64,000 bases of DNA from a bacterium (GCA_030604405.1 JAUVVY010000019.1:24442-88441), one strand, 5' to 3'. Counted from the first letter of the stretch, positions 27,065-36,017 are shown. The notes: generated from the letters alone by a model not told the origin. Program-made: numbers and translations.

Positions 27065-28201
27065 ATGAGCCAAGTAATCGAACTGCTCAGAGCGATGGTA
27101 GCCACACCCAGCGTTAGCTGCGGCCTGTGTGGAGAGGCTGACGCCACACACGGTGAGAGCCGCATGGTGGAGTTGATTGCGGATTTCTGGGATCGCCATC
27201 ACATAGATTACGAAATTCAGCCGGTTCAGCCAGACCGTGAGAACATCATCGCCCGTGTCGAGGGCGGAAGCGGGCCATCGCTGCTGCTGGAAGCGCACAC
27301 CGATACCGTCGCAATCGAGAATATGGAGATCGCCCCCTTCGATCCCGTAGTGAAGGACGGGCGCGTCTATGGCCGCGGCTCGTGTGACGATAAGGCCTCC
27401 CTGGCGGCGATGATGATAGGTCTGAGCAACGCCGCGGAAAAGGACTTGGCCGGCACTGTGACCATGGCGGCAACGGCTGATGAAGAATATGGGTTCGGCG
27501 GCGCCCGCAAGCTTGTGGCATCGGGCTTCATGGCCGATGGGGCAGTAGTGGGCGAGCCGACCTGTCTGCAGCTTGTGATCGCGCACAAAGGAGCATGTCG
27601 GCTCAAGGTATCCAGCTACGGCAGCGCCGCCCACAGCAGCCAGCCACATAAGGGCGAGAATGCGATCTACGCGATGGCCGAAATAGTGCGGGTATTGCAC
27701 GACTATGCCGACGCGCTTTATGAGCGGCCTGAGCATCCTCTGGTCGGCGGGCCAACTTGCTGCGTTGGGATGATCTGCGGCGGGCAAGCGCCCAATATCG
27801 TCCCCGACCGGTGTGAGATCTTCGTTGATCGGCGGATGATACCCGGCGAGGATGCGGCCACCGTGAAAGAGGAGGTCACAAACGCCATCGCCGTGGCAGT
27901 CGCTGATGAGGTCAACTGGTGCATCGAGCTGTCGCTGGCAGGCTACCCCCTCGAGACCGACCCGGAGTGCCGGATTGCATTGCGGGCACGCGAAGCAATC
28001 GCCGCAGTGACAGGAGATACGACTCTGGCAGGCGTACAGTACGGGACCGATGCCAGCGCGTTTTCCCTGAGCGGAATCCCCTCGGTTGTGGTGGGCCCAG
28101 GGAGCATCGAGCAGGCCCACACCGCCGTTGAATACGTGGATATTGACCAGGTCGAAAAAGCCGCCCTTATCTACGAGAAAATCTGCACATCTCTCGCGTA
28201 G
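27065..28201 (+). CDS. M20 family metallopeptidase (ArgE/DapE/CPG2-like)
   Basis: About 378 residues. Zinc ligands are visible as LEAHTDTV (His), GRGSCDDKASLA (Asp, bridging) and ATADEEYGFGG (Glu), with GEPTCLQL and the dimerisation domain from AHKGACRLKV; VQYGTDASAFSLSGIP supplies the late His-equivalent region. Family members deacylate amino acids or hydrolyse dipeptides. ATG at 27065 is favoured over 27056, since GAAGG lies at the right distance. The TAG stop (28199-28201) is the first three bases of a palindromic repeat. Converges with nfo. Confidence 0.88.
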   Translation: MSQVIELLRAMVATPSVSCGLCGEADATHGESRMVELIADFWDRHHIDYEIQPVQPDRENIIARVEGGSGPSLLLEAHTDTVAIENMEIAPFDPVVKDGRVYGRGSCDDKASLAAMMIGLSNAAEKDLAGTVTMAATADEEYGFGGARKLVASGFMADGAVVGEPTCLQLVIAHKGACRLKVSSYGSAAHSSQPHKGENAIYAMAEIVRVLHDYADALYERPEHPLVGGPTCCVGMICGGQAPNIVPDRCEIFVDRRMIPGEDAATVKEEVTNAIAVAVADEVNWCIELSLAGYPLETDPECRIALRAREAIAAVTGDTTLAGVQYGTDASAFSLSGIPSVVVGPGSIEQAHTAVEYVDIDQVEKAALIYEKICTSLA

Positions 28202-28268
28202 GTCGGGCTGCGAACCTGGTTGTGATGGCTGGCCTGTAACAGCGTCGGGCTAGAAAGTTCGACCTACG
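28199..28268. repeat. Palindromic repeat overlapping both converging gene ends
   Basis: TAGGTCG at 28199 pairs with CGACCTA at 28259; inside is a second copy of GTCGGGCT, forming a hairpin at 28243-28262, GTCGGGCT-AGAA-AGTTCGAC. It supplies the stop codon of the M20 gene and the last codons and stop of nfo. Confidence 0.65.
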
Positions 28269-29164
28269 GGTTGATGAATAATGCGGATCAGGAGCGGCGG
28301 CAGCGGCGGACGCAAATCCTTGGGGATGATCCGGCGGACGCGGCGCAGGTTGCTCAGGTCATCGGCCAGGTCGTCGCCCGGGATCTTAGGCGTCTCCATG
28401 ATGAATGGCAGATGGCGGAGCCGAGGCTCGGAGAAGATGACCTGGAAGCCTTCGCGGCCGATGTGGCCCCTGCCGATGTCCTCGTGGCGGTCAACTCTGG
28501 AGCCGAGGGCGGATCTGGAGTCATTCAGATGAATCAGCTTGACGAGGTCGAGGCCGAATGCGGACTCTGCCTCTTGTAGCATCTCGTCGAGGCCGTCAGG
28601 GGTGTTGATGGCATATCCGGCAGCGAAGGCGTGGGCGGTATCAAGGCAGACCCCGATGCGTTCGGGCGTGGCCTCGGCGATGATCTCTCCGATCTCCGCC
28701 ATCGTGCGGCCGACCACGCTACCCTGACCGGCACAGTTTTCGAGAATGACCAGCGATGGGCCGTCGGTGCGGTCACGCGCCTGCCTGATGGCCTTGATGA
28801 CGCGCTTTAGTCCCTTTACCGGGTCCTGCCCTCCGGCGCTGCCCAGATGTAATACTACACCCAGGGCCTGCCAGCGGTTGGCGATATTGAGTTCCTGGGC
28901 CAGGACAGATACGCCTTTTTGCCAGAGGTTCCTGTCCGCCGAGGCAAGGTTCAGCAGGTAGGGAGCATGGGTGAACACCGGGCGGATATCTGCCTGCTGG
29001 CAGCCGGCAACGAAGGCGGCGTCTTCTTCGGGATTCGACTTACGACGCATCCATGTCGAGGGCGCGGCGGAGAACACCTGCATTGTCTGACAGCGTCGCT
29101 GTCGGGCTGCCTCAAGTGCTCTGTGCATCCCGCCGCCGATTGAGACGTGAAAACCTATCCGCAC
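28250..29164 (-). CDS. nfo: Endonuclease IV
   Basis: About 304 residues; AP endonuclease of base-excision repair with three zinc ions. IGFHVSIGGGM starts the barrel; HAPYLLNLAS, ILENCAGQG, GVCLDTAHAFAAGY, IHLNDS and DRHEDIGRGHIG are the metal-binding signatures. GTG at 29164 is chosen because the barrel begins there (MRIGFHVS); the longer in-frame ATG at 29254 would add 30 residues of unlikely sequence. The C-terminal residues come from the repeat at 28199-28268, with the TAG stop at 28250-28252. Confidence 0.92.
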   Translation of the reverse strand: MRIGFHVSIGGGMHRALEAARQRRCQTMQVFSAAPSTWMRRKSNPEEDAAFVAGCQQADIRPVFTHAPYLLNLASADRNLWQKGVSVLAQELNIANRWQALGVVLHLGSAGGQDPVKGLKRVIKAIRQARDRTDGPSLVILENCAGQGSVVGRTMAEIGEIIAEATPERIGVCLDTAHAFAAGYAINTPDGLDEMLQEAESAFGLDLVKLIHLNDSRSALGSRVDRHEDIGRGHIGREGFQVIFSEPRLRHLPFIMETPKIPGDDLADDLSNLRRVRRIIPKDLRPPLPPLLIRIIHQPVGRTF

Positions 29165-29521
29165 TGGCCGCGCCGACCTTCCTGTGCGTGGCTCAGAATC
29201 TGCTCGCAGTTCATCTCGCCGAGGCCCAGTGCTCGCGGCCCGCGCTGGGCCCACCTCCCAACACGGCTACGTGCTTGAGCGTCTTCACATGTTCACTCCT
29301 TGCCCAGATAATTCACAAGACGCGTGGCTCGGCCTGACCTGCGCTTGGCGCAGGTCAGGTGAGAATGCAGCCTGCCCTGAGCTTGCCGAAGGGCAAGCAT
29401 TCTCAGCTTCCAGCCCGAGGTCTTTGGGCCAATGACAGTGTGTGATTCTGCGCCCTGTCTGTCTAATCTTGCCGCCTCTCCCATTTCACTCACGAATAAT
29501 CCGGCCTAGCACTTGCCCCGT
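29165..29521. other. Gene-free interval carrying a composite repeat
   Basis: Between nfo and the small membrane-protein gene (both minus strand). It is dominated by the structured repeat at 29328-29419 and its right flank to 29509. The flank after the repeat is repeated at 35871-35996. No gene is supported. Confidence 0.6.
29328..29419. repeat. Three-way-junction structured repeat, copy A
   Basis: Outer stem CTCGG (29328-29332)/CCGAG (29415-29419). First hairpin: CCTGACCTGCGC-TTG-GCGCAGGTCAGG (29333-29359). Second hairpin directly abutting: TGAGAATGC (29360-29368)/GCATTCTCA (29397-29405), with an inner palindrome at 29374-29394. Then the linker GCTTCCAGC. Confidence 0.85.
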
Positions 29522-29758
29522 TCACGCATCAGAATCGTCAGGGGGATTATCACGCAAAGCCTTGCGCCGCTTGCGGGCCAGGTACGGGTAGGAAAGCTTC
29601 CTGACCGCAAACCAGACGCCGATCCAGAGCACCAGCGTACCGAGGGCTGCCAGGATGGCCGCAGGCAAATAGGCATATAGCGGCCAGCCTTGGACATGCA
29701 GTGACCAACCTACCACGACAGCAGCTATGACGGCTGTGAAGATCTGGTGCACATTCAA
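29522..29758 (-). CDS. Small two-segment membrane protein
   Basis: 78 residues. Two hydrophobic segments, about residues 8-24 (TAVIAAVVVGWSL) and 29-52 (YLPAAILAALGTLVLWIGVWF), with a basic, then acidic tail (ARKRRKALRDNPPDDSDA). I do not recognise the family. It begins 21 bases downstream of the heparinase-like gene's stop, so the two are probably co-transcribed. Short size makes a wrong call possible, but the membrane segments and tight spacing support a real gene. Confidence 0.6.
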   Translation of the reverse strand: MNVHQIFTAVIAAVVVGWSLHVQGWPLYAYLPAAILAALGTLVLWIGVWFAVRKLSYPYLARKRRKALRDNPPDDSDA

Positions 29759-29779
29759 GAGCGCTCGGCCCTTCGGTAA

Positions 29780-32700
29780 TCAGTCTGCGCTGAAGTCGGC
29801 CCGCGCCGGGATGGCGATCGTGTTGCCGGGGCCAATTGCCATGATGATAAAACGCTTGCGGCCATCCCCGTCCAGGTCCTTGAATGCCTCTTCGGGGACA
29901 GTCTTCTCCATCACACGCACGTCGTTTCTCTCCCGGGCAGCGAAATGCCCGACGACCTCATAGCCCTCGTTGACTACGGTCATGCCCGGGTGAGCGAAGT
30001 AGATGAGACGGTCGCCTTGAATGACATTGCCGTCGGCGATGGCCAGAACGTTGCCGATGCCGCAGCGCAGATCCTGGTCGCCGATGGAGAACACATTCCT
30101 GTCAAGCACCTTGTCTATGCGCACTGCGTCCACATGCTGCCCGGTGTCAACCGTAACCCACAGGCCGATGTGGGCATCGCGGAGCACCGGCTCGTCCAGA
30201 GTGACAGTATTCTTCTCGTAATCCATAGAGGCAATAGTGGCTGTGGCAACGCCCTCAGAAGTGACCTCCTGGCCCGCGCCTTTCAGCTTCGTGCCGTCGA
30301 ACAGCCGCATCGCCGTTGGTGTGCCCTGGAGATCGAGCCGGATGCACGCTGCTCGCCCGGTCACGGTATAGCCGCCAAAGCTGTGCTCGGTCTCCGGGTG
30401 CGCGGTCCAGAAGATGATGTCAGTGCCGGCCGTGTGTGTGACGCTCACAGCGGCCGAACCGTCGGGCGGCGAGACTGCCACAGCCTCCGCCTGCCGAATG
30501 TAGGGCGCGCTTTCATGGAATGGCTCGAACACGGTGGCGAATGTGGAGCTGAGATTATCACCGGCGCGGCGGCGGATCACCCACTTGTGCATCTCCGGGA
30601 AGTTAGGGCGGCGCTGGGGGATGCCGTCGCAAGCGAACACAGTTTCCTCATCGCCCAGCAAATGCGCGCGCAGGCCGAGGCCCTCGGTCGGCTTATTCGG
30701 ATACAGCTCGGGACCCCGGTTGAGGTCCCACCTGACCGTTCCGGTACCGTCGAGCGCGGCCTGCTGGACATTGAATAGCCACTGATAGGCGCTGCCCTTG
30801 TAGGGGTAGTAGCGCGTGCCTTGTTTGCCCTCGATCATCGTCGGATCGTCGTAGAATTGCCTGTAAGGCACATCCGGGCCGGCGAACGTGCCCTCAGCGC
30901 GCGGCTCGGAGAAGCCGATAGTCTCGGGGGAGAAGTCGGCCGGCGGCCCGTGGACGAGCCAGTCGTGCTGGCTCCCGCCGACGACGTGAAACAGGTCCAC
31001 ACAGTAGGCGGTGTCGTCGTCCACGTCAATGAGAAAAACCGCGCGGCGGAAGTCGCCCAGGTCAATGTCCGGATACGCGTTGAGGGCCCGAGCTTCAACC
31101 ATCTGCGCCCAGCCGCCCGGATGGTAGGCAATCGGCTCGCCGTTGCCCCAGCTCTGACAAGTAGCGTCCACCATCACTGTGTTATGCACCGCGCTGTGCG
31201 ACAGCCAGCCAAAGCGGCGCGGGTCGTAGGTATCAGCAGTCTCGGGATATCCGAAGTCGGGGATGAGTGTGTGGTCGTGTGAGAATATTTCCAGGTTCAG
31301 CCGCTCCATGTGCGCATGGGCCGTATAGTAGCCGTAGTGCAAAGCTATGGCGGTGCGGTTGTCTTCATTGCCGGTCTGCAGCGTGGCGTATCCCAGGCCC
31401 GGCAGCAGGCTGCTTTCCACGCCGACGGGTTTACCGTAGTCTGCAGCCATGCTCCTGACCTCTTGCTCCATTGACTTCTCGAACAGGTCAGTGCGGAATT
31501 TCGAACCTGCCTCGGCCCGCTGGACCATTATTCCGGCCTGCCGGGGATCGCGCATCCGCTCAAAAGCGCGTTCCAGATATGTTGGCGAGACGCCCAGGGC
31601 TGCCGCGAACTGGTTATTGGAGTCACCCATCGGCTGGGTCATCGTGCCGCAGACCGTCATCTTTATCGGTGCCAGATACATGGCCTGAAAACGCGGCGCC
31701 TCCCACATATTCACCCCGTTGAGCAGCAGCAAGTTCGCAACCTCCGCCAGATCGGTCATCCAATGGCAGTTGTAACTTGGGGATTCGAAGGCTATGCCGT
31801 CGCGGTGAAAAAGGTTGACCAGCGCGTCAGGCAGCGGTGTGATGCCGTACGAATCGACGATTTCAGGCCCCTTGACCACCCAGTCCACCATGTCGGCGGA
31901 TGTCTGCTCACCCTCGTCGGTGTCGAGCACTAAAGCGATTCTCAGCAGAGCGGACTGGTGCATTCCATAGTTGCCACGGATGCGTCCGGAGCCGTCGGTG
32001 ATGTCCTTGGCGGCCACGCGGAACATCCGGTTCTCAATATCGGCTTTGATCTCACTGGCGCTTTTGCTCGTCCACTCTTGCAACGCGGCGTCATTGTCGA
32101 GGGTCGGATATATCGCATCATACGCTAACGTGACATCCTGGATGGTGAAGCATTCCCAGGTGTGGTAGTTCAGCCGGCCGTAGTACCAGGACTGGAATTC
32201 CAGGCCGTAGCGGGACTGGGTTTCGTAGTTGTAGTCCGGGTAGTACTGGGCCAGTTGCCACAGCAGCACCGCCGTCTTGTGCGCGTATTTTTCTTCGCCG
32301 GTCAACAGGTACGCCTGTGACATATTCTTGATTGCCGGCCGCAGCCAGCGATTGACCATCTCTCCGGCGAAAAAGGCGGCGAACCAGAACTTCTTTTCGT
32401 GGCCGGGCAGCTTGCAGCCCCAGCCGTCGTCCACATACTCGCCGGTCAGTAATTCATTATCTTTGCACCCGCCTTGCAGATAGGCCCAGAAGTCATTTGA
32501 CGGATACTCTTCGCCGTCAACGGGGCATTGGACCTTATACATATTGTCGAACGACATCTTCCAGCCCCGCTTGCCCCCGGGGAACTTCATGATCTCCTCG
32601 CCGTGGACGGGGCAGCCACTGTTGTGGAGGCTGTTGCTGCGCGCGACCTCCAGCGGCGGCACCAGGTCCTTGATGCGGCCATCCTCGTAATCAACCCACT

Positions 32701-32878
32701 GGTCGGCCCAGGAGATGATCTTGTCTCTCTGCTCCTTGGCCCAGTCGTACTGCTCGATATTTTCCTGCATCCAGCCCAGGCGCTCTTCGGTGTAATAAGT
32801 GCGGCCGGTCTTACCGAAAACCAGCGTGCAAACAGTCAGGAATACGGACGCGATTACGATCAGTCGCAGGATACTCAT
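29780..32878 (-). CDS. Secreted heparinase II/III-like protein
   Basis: About 1032 residues with a signal peptide (MSILRLIVIASVFLTVCTLV). The N-terminal two-fifths is helical and toroid-like, as in alginate or heparin lyases, with NYHTWECFTIQDVTLAYDAI and SPSYNCHWMTDLAEVANLLL. The middle has the heparinase II/III beta-sandwich motif, HYGYYTAHAHMERLNLEIF and LSHSAVHNTVMVDAT, then LFHVVGGSQHDWLVHG. The C-terminal 300 residues are beta-rich. GGAGA lies before ATG 32878; an in-frame start at 32950 would hide the signal peptide. Probable role is degradation of uronate-containing polysaccharide outside the cytoplasmic membrane. Substrate is inference. Confidence 0.83.
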   Translation of the reverse strand: MSILRLIVIASVFLTVCTLVFGKTGRTYYTEERLGWMQENIEQYDWAKEQRDKIISWADQWVDYEDGRIKDLVPPLEVARSNSLHNSGCPVHGEEIMKFPGGKRGWKMSFDNMYKVQCPVDGEEYPSNDFWAYLQGGCKDNELLTGEYVDDGWGCKLPGHEKKFWFAAFFAGEMVNRWLRPAIKNMSQAYLLTGEEKYAHKTAVLLWQLAQYYPDYNYETQSRYGLEFQSWYYGRLNYHTWECFTIQDVTLAYDAIYPTLDNDAALQEWTSKSASEIKADIENRMFRVAAKDITDGSGRIRGNYGMHQSALLRIALVLDTDEGEQTSADMVDWVVKGPEIVDSYGITPLPDALVNLFHRDGIAFESPSYNCHWMTDLAEVANLLLLNGVNMWEAPRFQAMYLAPIKMTVCGTMTQPMGDSNNQFAAALGVSPTYLERAFERMRDPRQAGIMVQRAEAGSKFRTDLFEKSMEQEVRSMAADYGKPVGVESSLLPGLGYATLQTGNEDNRTAIALHYGYYTAHAHMERLNLEIFSHDHTLIPDFGYPETADTYDPRRFGWLSHSAVHNTVMVDATCQSWGNGEPIAYHPGGWAQMVEARALNAYPDIDLGDFRRAVFLIDVDDDTAYCVDLFHVVGGSQHDWLVHGPPADFSPETIGFSEPRAEGTFAGPDVPYRQFYDDPTMIEGKQGTRYYPYKGSAYQWLFNVQQAALDGTGTVRWDLNRGPELYPNKPTEGLGLRAHLLGDEETVFACDGIPQRRPNFPEMHKWVIRRRAGDNLSSTFATVFEPFHESAPYIRQAEAVAVSPPDGSAAVSVTHTAGTDIIFWTAHPETEHSFGGYTVTGRAACIRLDLQGTPTAMRLFDGTKLKGAGQEVTSEGVATATIASMDYEKNTVTLDEPVLRDAHIGLWVTVDTGQHVDAVRIDKVLDRNVFSIGDQDLRCGIGNVLAIADGNVIQGDRLIYFAHPGMTVVNEGYEVVGHFAARERNDVRVMEKTVPEEAFKDLDGDGRKRFIIMAIGPGNTIAIPARADFSAD

Positions 32879-33058
32879 ATTGAAATGTCTCCTTGAATGG
32901 CAGTCATTGGCATCATCGCTGCACCAACACAATACCTCCTTTCCCCACATTCACGCCATGTTCCTCCTCGGGGCCAAGGCAGGTAACAGAGCCAGTCTGA
33001 CGAAGATTCAGATGACGGAACGCGAATAATAGAGTCTTCGCGCACACGGAGTTCACGG

Positions 33059-34264
33059 ATGAAGATAGCATATCTGGATATATTCTTCGGTATCAGCGGT
33101 GACATGACGCTCGGGGCGCTGGTGGATGCCGGCGTTGATGCCGATGAGTTGATTGCCGAGCTGAAGAACCTCGACATTGAAGGCTGGGAGATCAGCTTCG
33201 AGAAGGTCAAAGTGTCCGGCCTGGGAGCGACGCGGGCGACAGTGTCAGCCGCACACGAGCATCACCGCGACGACCACGGCATGGATCCCGGTCAGCTAAT
33301 TGAGATAATCGAGCGCGCCAGCCTCAACGATAGTGTCAAGCAAAGGGCCGTGGCGGTCATCGAGCGCGTCGCCGAGGCTGAGGCTGAAGCCCACCGCGTG
33401 CCCATCACGGATGTGCATTTCCACGAACTGGGCGGCTTGGACACGATCATAGATGTGGCCGGGGCGATCATCGGCTTTGACCTGCTCGGCGTTGAGAGAG
33501 TTTACTCTTCACCAATCCCGGTCAGCCACGGCTTTGTAAACTGCGCTCATGGCCGGCTGCCTGTGCCAGTCCCGGCTGTGGTAAACCTGTTGAAAGGCGT
33601 GCCGACGATCCCGCTCGATGTCGCTGGCGAGACCGTCACACCCACGGGCGCAGCGATCGCTACGGTATTGTCCAGTGGCTTTGGGACCATGCCGGCGATG
33701 ACACTGCTTTCCTCGGGCTTCGGCGCCGGGCATAAGGAATTCCCCGAAGCGGCGAACCTGCTCCGGATCATAGTCGGCGAAGCAGGCGAGGCCAGGGCAA
33801 GCGGCAGGTACGAAGCTGACGTGCAGATTCTCATCGAGGCCAACATAGATGATATGAATCCCGAGCTTTATGAGGCGGCGCAGCAGGCAATTTTCGAGGC
33901 CGGCGCCGTGGACTGCTGGTTCACGCCGATCTTTATGAAGAAGAACCGGCCGGCGGTCAAGCTGTCGGCGCTGGCTGCTCCTGGCAATGCCGATGCAGTG
34001 GCCGACGCCATAATGACCAACACCACGACCTTCGGAGTGCGGCGACTTGAGACGCGACGAGACTGCCTGGCGCGGGAGACCAGACACGTGGACACCGCCT
34101 ACGGTACCGTCGGCGTCAAGGTCGGAATGCGGGCCGGTGAGATTATCACCGTGTCCCCGGAATTTGCCGATTGCCGGCGACTGGCCGCCGAGCACGCCGT
34201 GGCGGTCAAGACCGTCTATCAGGCTGCAGTTGCGGCAGCCGCTGCACTGCTCAAGTCACCCTAG
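33059..34264 (+). CDS. larC: LarC-type nickel insertion protein
   Basis: 401 residues in one uninterrupted frame, where some bacteria express LarC by frameshifting. IAYLDIFFGISGDMTLGALVD is the family N-terminus; ITDVHFHELGGLDTIIDV, SSPIPVSHGFVNCAHGRLP and ANIDDMNPELYEAA are the strong internal motifs. LarC is the CTP-dependent nickel chelatase that completes the nickel-pincer nucleotide cofactor of lactate racemase (LarA) and related enzymes. larA, larB and larE are not in this window. The next gene, an aldehyde dehydrogenase, starts 16 bases later. The metal function is by family. Confidence 0.93.
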   Translation: MKIAYLDIFFGISGDMTLGALVDAGVDADELIAELKNLDIEGWEISFEKVKVSGLGATRATVSAAHEHHRDDHGMDPGQLIEIIERASLNDSVKQRAVAVIERVAEAEAEAHRVPITDVHFHELGGLDTIIDVAGAIIGFDLLGVERVYSSPIPVSHGFVNCAHGRLPVPVPAVVNLLKGVPTIPLDVAGETVTPTGAAIATVLSSGFGTMPAMTLLSSGFGAGHKEFPEAANLLRIIVGEAGEARASGRYEADVQILIEANIDDMNPELYEAAQQAIFEAGAVDCWFTPIFMKKNRPAVKLSALAAPGNADAVADAIMTNTTTFGVRRLETRRDCLARETRHVDTAYGTVGVKVGMRAGEIITVSPEFADCRRLAAEHAVAVKTVYQAAVAAAAALLKSP

Positions 34265-34280
34265 AGAGAGGGGCAACGGA

Positions 34281-35753
34281 ATGGAAAGCAAGCAGATGCT
34301 GATCGGAAAAGACTGGCTATCGGCGGCTGACGGCGGGGAGTTTGATAACATCAACCCCGCCAACGGCAAGCTGATATGCCGCATTGCCCGTGGCGGAGCC
34401 GAAGATGTTGACAGGGCAGTGCAAGCTGCGCAGGGGGCATACGACACAGCCTGGAGCAAGCTGGACGCCGCTGAGCGCGGACAACTCTTGCATCGCATGG
34501 CCGATATCATACAAGAGCGCACCGATGAGCTGGCCCTGATGGACACCGAAGATATGGGCAAGCCGCTTATCCAGACGACAACGGGCGATGTGGTCGGTGC
34601 GCAGGCGTTCCTGCGCTACTACGCGGGCCTGGCCGACAAGATCGAGGGCATAACCTATGCGACGCCGGATGGCTGTTTCGGCTATAGCACCCGCGAGCCG
34701 TACGGAGTGGTCGGCTGCATCGTGCCATTCAATTATCCGCTGGCCCTGGCCTGCATCAAGGTCGCTCCGGCTCTCGCAGCGGGCAACACAGTGATCCTCA
34801 AGCCCGCCTCGGTATCGCCGCGCACGGCCCTGGAACTGGGCCGAATCGCCCTCGATGCAGGCCTGCCGGCAGGCACGCTGAATGTTGTCACAGGCCTGGG
34901 CAATGAAGCCGGCGCAGCAATGGCCGTCCATGACGGCATCGAAAAGATCAGCTTCACCGGCAGCACCGCCGTGGGACGCAGCCTCGTGGAGGCGTCGGCC
35001 GGCAATTTCAAGAAGCTCACCCTGGAGCTAGGCGGCAAGACGGCCAACATAGTACTGCCCGACGCCGATCTCGACATGGCGCTACCAGCGGCCGCGCGAA
35101 CAATTTTCCTGAATTCCGGCCAGATATGCACTGCCGGCTCGCGACTGCTTGTGCACCGTGACATGAAAGACGAGATACTCGCCAGACTTGTGCCGATTGC
35201 CGAGAGCCTCAAGGTCGGCGACCCACTGGCTCCTGATACCAAGCTGGGGCCGGTGGTCTCGAAAGAGCAGTTCGAGCAGGTGATGGGCTACATCGAGGCA
35301 GGCAAGCAGCAGGGCGCAGAGATAATAACTGGCGGCGGCAGGCCGGATGATCCGGAACTGGCCGACGGCTACTACATCGCTCCCACCATCTTCGACAATG
35401 TAGGCCCTGCTATGAAGATATGCCAGGAGGAAATCTTCGGCCCGGTCCTGTGCGTACAGACCTACAGTGACGAAGAGGAAGCGATAGAACTGGCCAACGC
35501 AACCGGCTACGGGCTGGCCGCCGACTTGTGGACGCGCGATGTCAACAAGGCGCACAAGCTCGCGGCGCGGTTACAGGCGGGCATCATCTGGATCAACTGC
35601 ACCAATGTCGTCGGCCCGTGGATGTCCTATGGCGGATACAAGGCAAGCGGCCTGGGCTTTGAAGGTGGCATTGAGTGCATACACGAACTCACTCGCCCCA
35701 AGAGCGTGGTTATTGACGTAACTGAGCAGCCGAATACCTGGGCGATAGACTGA
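34281..35753 (+). CDS. Aldehyde dehydrogenase, NAD(P)-dependent
   Basis: 490 residues. MLIGKDWLSAADGG, the NAD-binding FNYPLALACIKVAPAL and GNTVILKPAS, catalytic Glu in TLELGGKTANIV and catalytic Cys in NSGQICTAGSRL, then EEIFGPVLCVQTYSDEEEAI. Betaine-aldehyde/lactaldehyde-type in the C-terminal YGGYKASGLGFEGG. Start ATG 34281 follows larC by 16 bases. The specific aldehyde is not evident. Co-transcription with larC suggests a shared alpha-hydroxy-acid or aldehyde pathway, which is inference. Confidence 0.93.
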   Translation: MESKQMLIGKDWLSAADGGEFDNINPANGKLICRIARGGAEDVDRAVQAAQGAYDTAWSKLDAAERGQLLHRMADIIQERTDELALMDTEDMGKPLIQTTTGDVVGAQAFLRYYAGLADKIEGITYATPDGCFGYSTREPYGVVGCIVPFNYPLALACIKVAPALAAGNTVILKPASVSPRTALELGRIALDAGLPAGTLNVVTGLGNEAGAAMAVHDGIEKISFTGSTAVGRSLVEASAGNFKKLTLELGGKTANIVLPDADLDMALPAAARTIFLNSGQICTAGSRLLVHRDMKDEILARLVPIAESLKVGDPLAPDTKLGPVVSKEQFEQVMGYIEAGKQQGAEIITGGGRPDDPELADGYYIAPTIFDNVGPAMKICQEEIFGPVLCVQTYSDEEEAIELANATGYGLAADLWTRDVNKAHKLAARLQAGIIWINCTNVVGPWMSYGGYKASGLGFEGGIECIHELTRPKSVVIDVTEQPNTWAID

Positions 35754-35777
35754 CCTGCATCATTCATAAACGCGTGG

Positions 35778-35870
35778 CTCGGCCTGACCTGCGCTAAGCG
35801 CAGGTCAGGTGAGAACGCGAGGGCACCCACGCCAGAGGCGTGGGTCAGCGTTCTCAGCTTCCAGCCCGAG
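35778..35870. repeat. Three-way-junction structured repeat, copy B
   Basis: Outer stem CTCGG/CCGAG (35778-35782 with 35866-35870). First hairpin: CCTGACCTGCGC-TAA-GCGCAGGTCAGG (35783-35809). Second hairpin: TGAGAACGC/GCGTTCTCA (35810-35818 with 35848-35856), enclosing ACCCACGCC-AGA-GGCGTGGGT. Then GCTTCCAGC. It follows the aldehyde dehydrogenase stop by 24 bases. Confidence 0.85.
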
Positions 35871-36017
35871 GTCGTTGCGCTGATTACACTGTGCCATTTT
35901 GCGCCACTTAGCAAGAACCGCTCTACCTGCCCATGGACGGCCTGTCTGTCCAATCTTGCCAACCGTCCCATTTCACTCACGAATAGTCCAGGCTAATTCG
36001 GCACGCGGGAGCATGCG

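Noticed and set aside
27008..28120. Long frame antisense to the M20 gene
   Set aside because: No family resemblance; the sense gene carries all metal-ligand motifs.
29293..35980. Two similar minus-strand frames over repeats A and B sharing TSGWKLR and ARLDRQ peptides
   Set aside because: The similarity comes from the shared repeat DNA. The hairpin arms and constant linker are structure-driven, and the frames differ in length and lack ribosome sites; a repeat-derived false gene is more likely.
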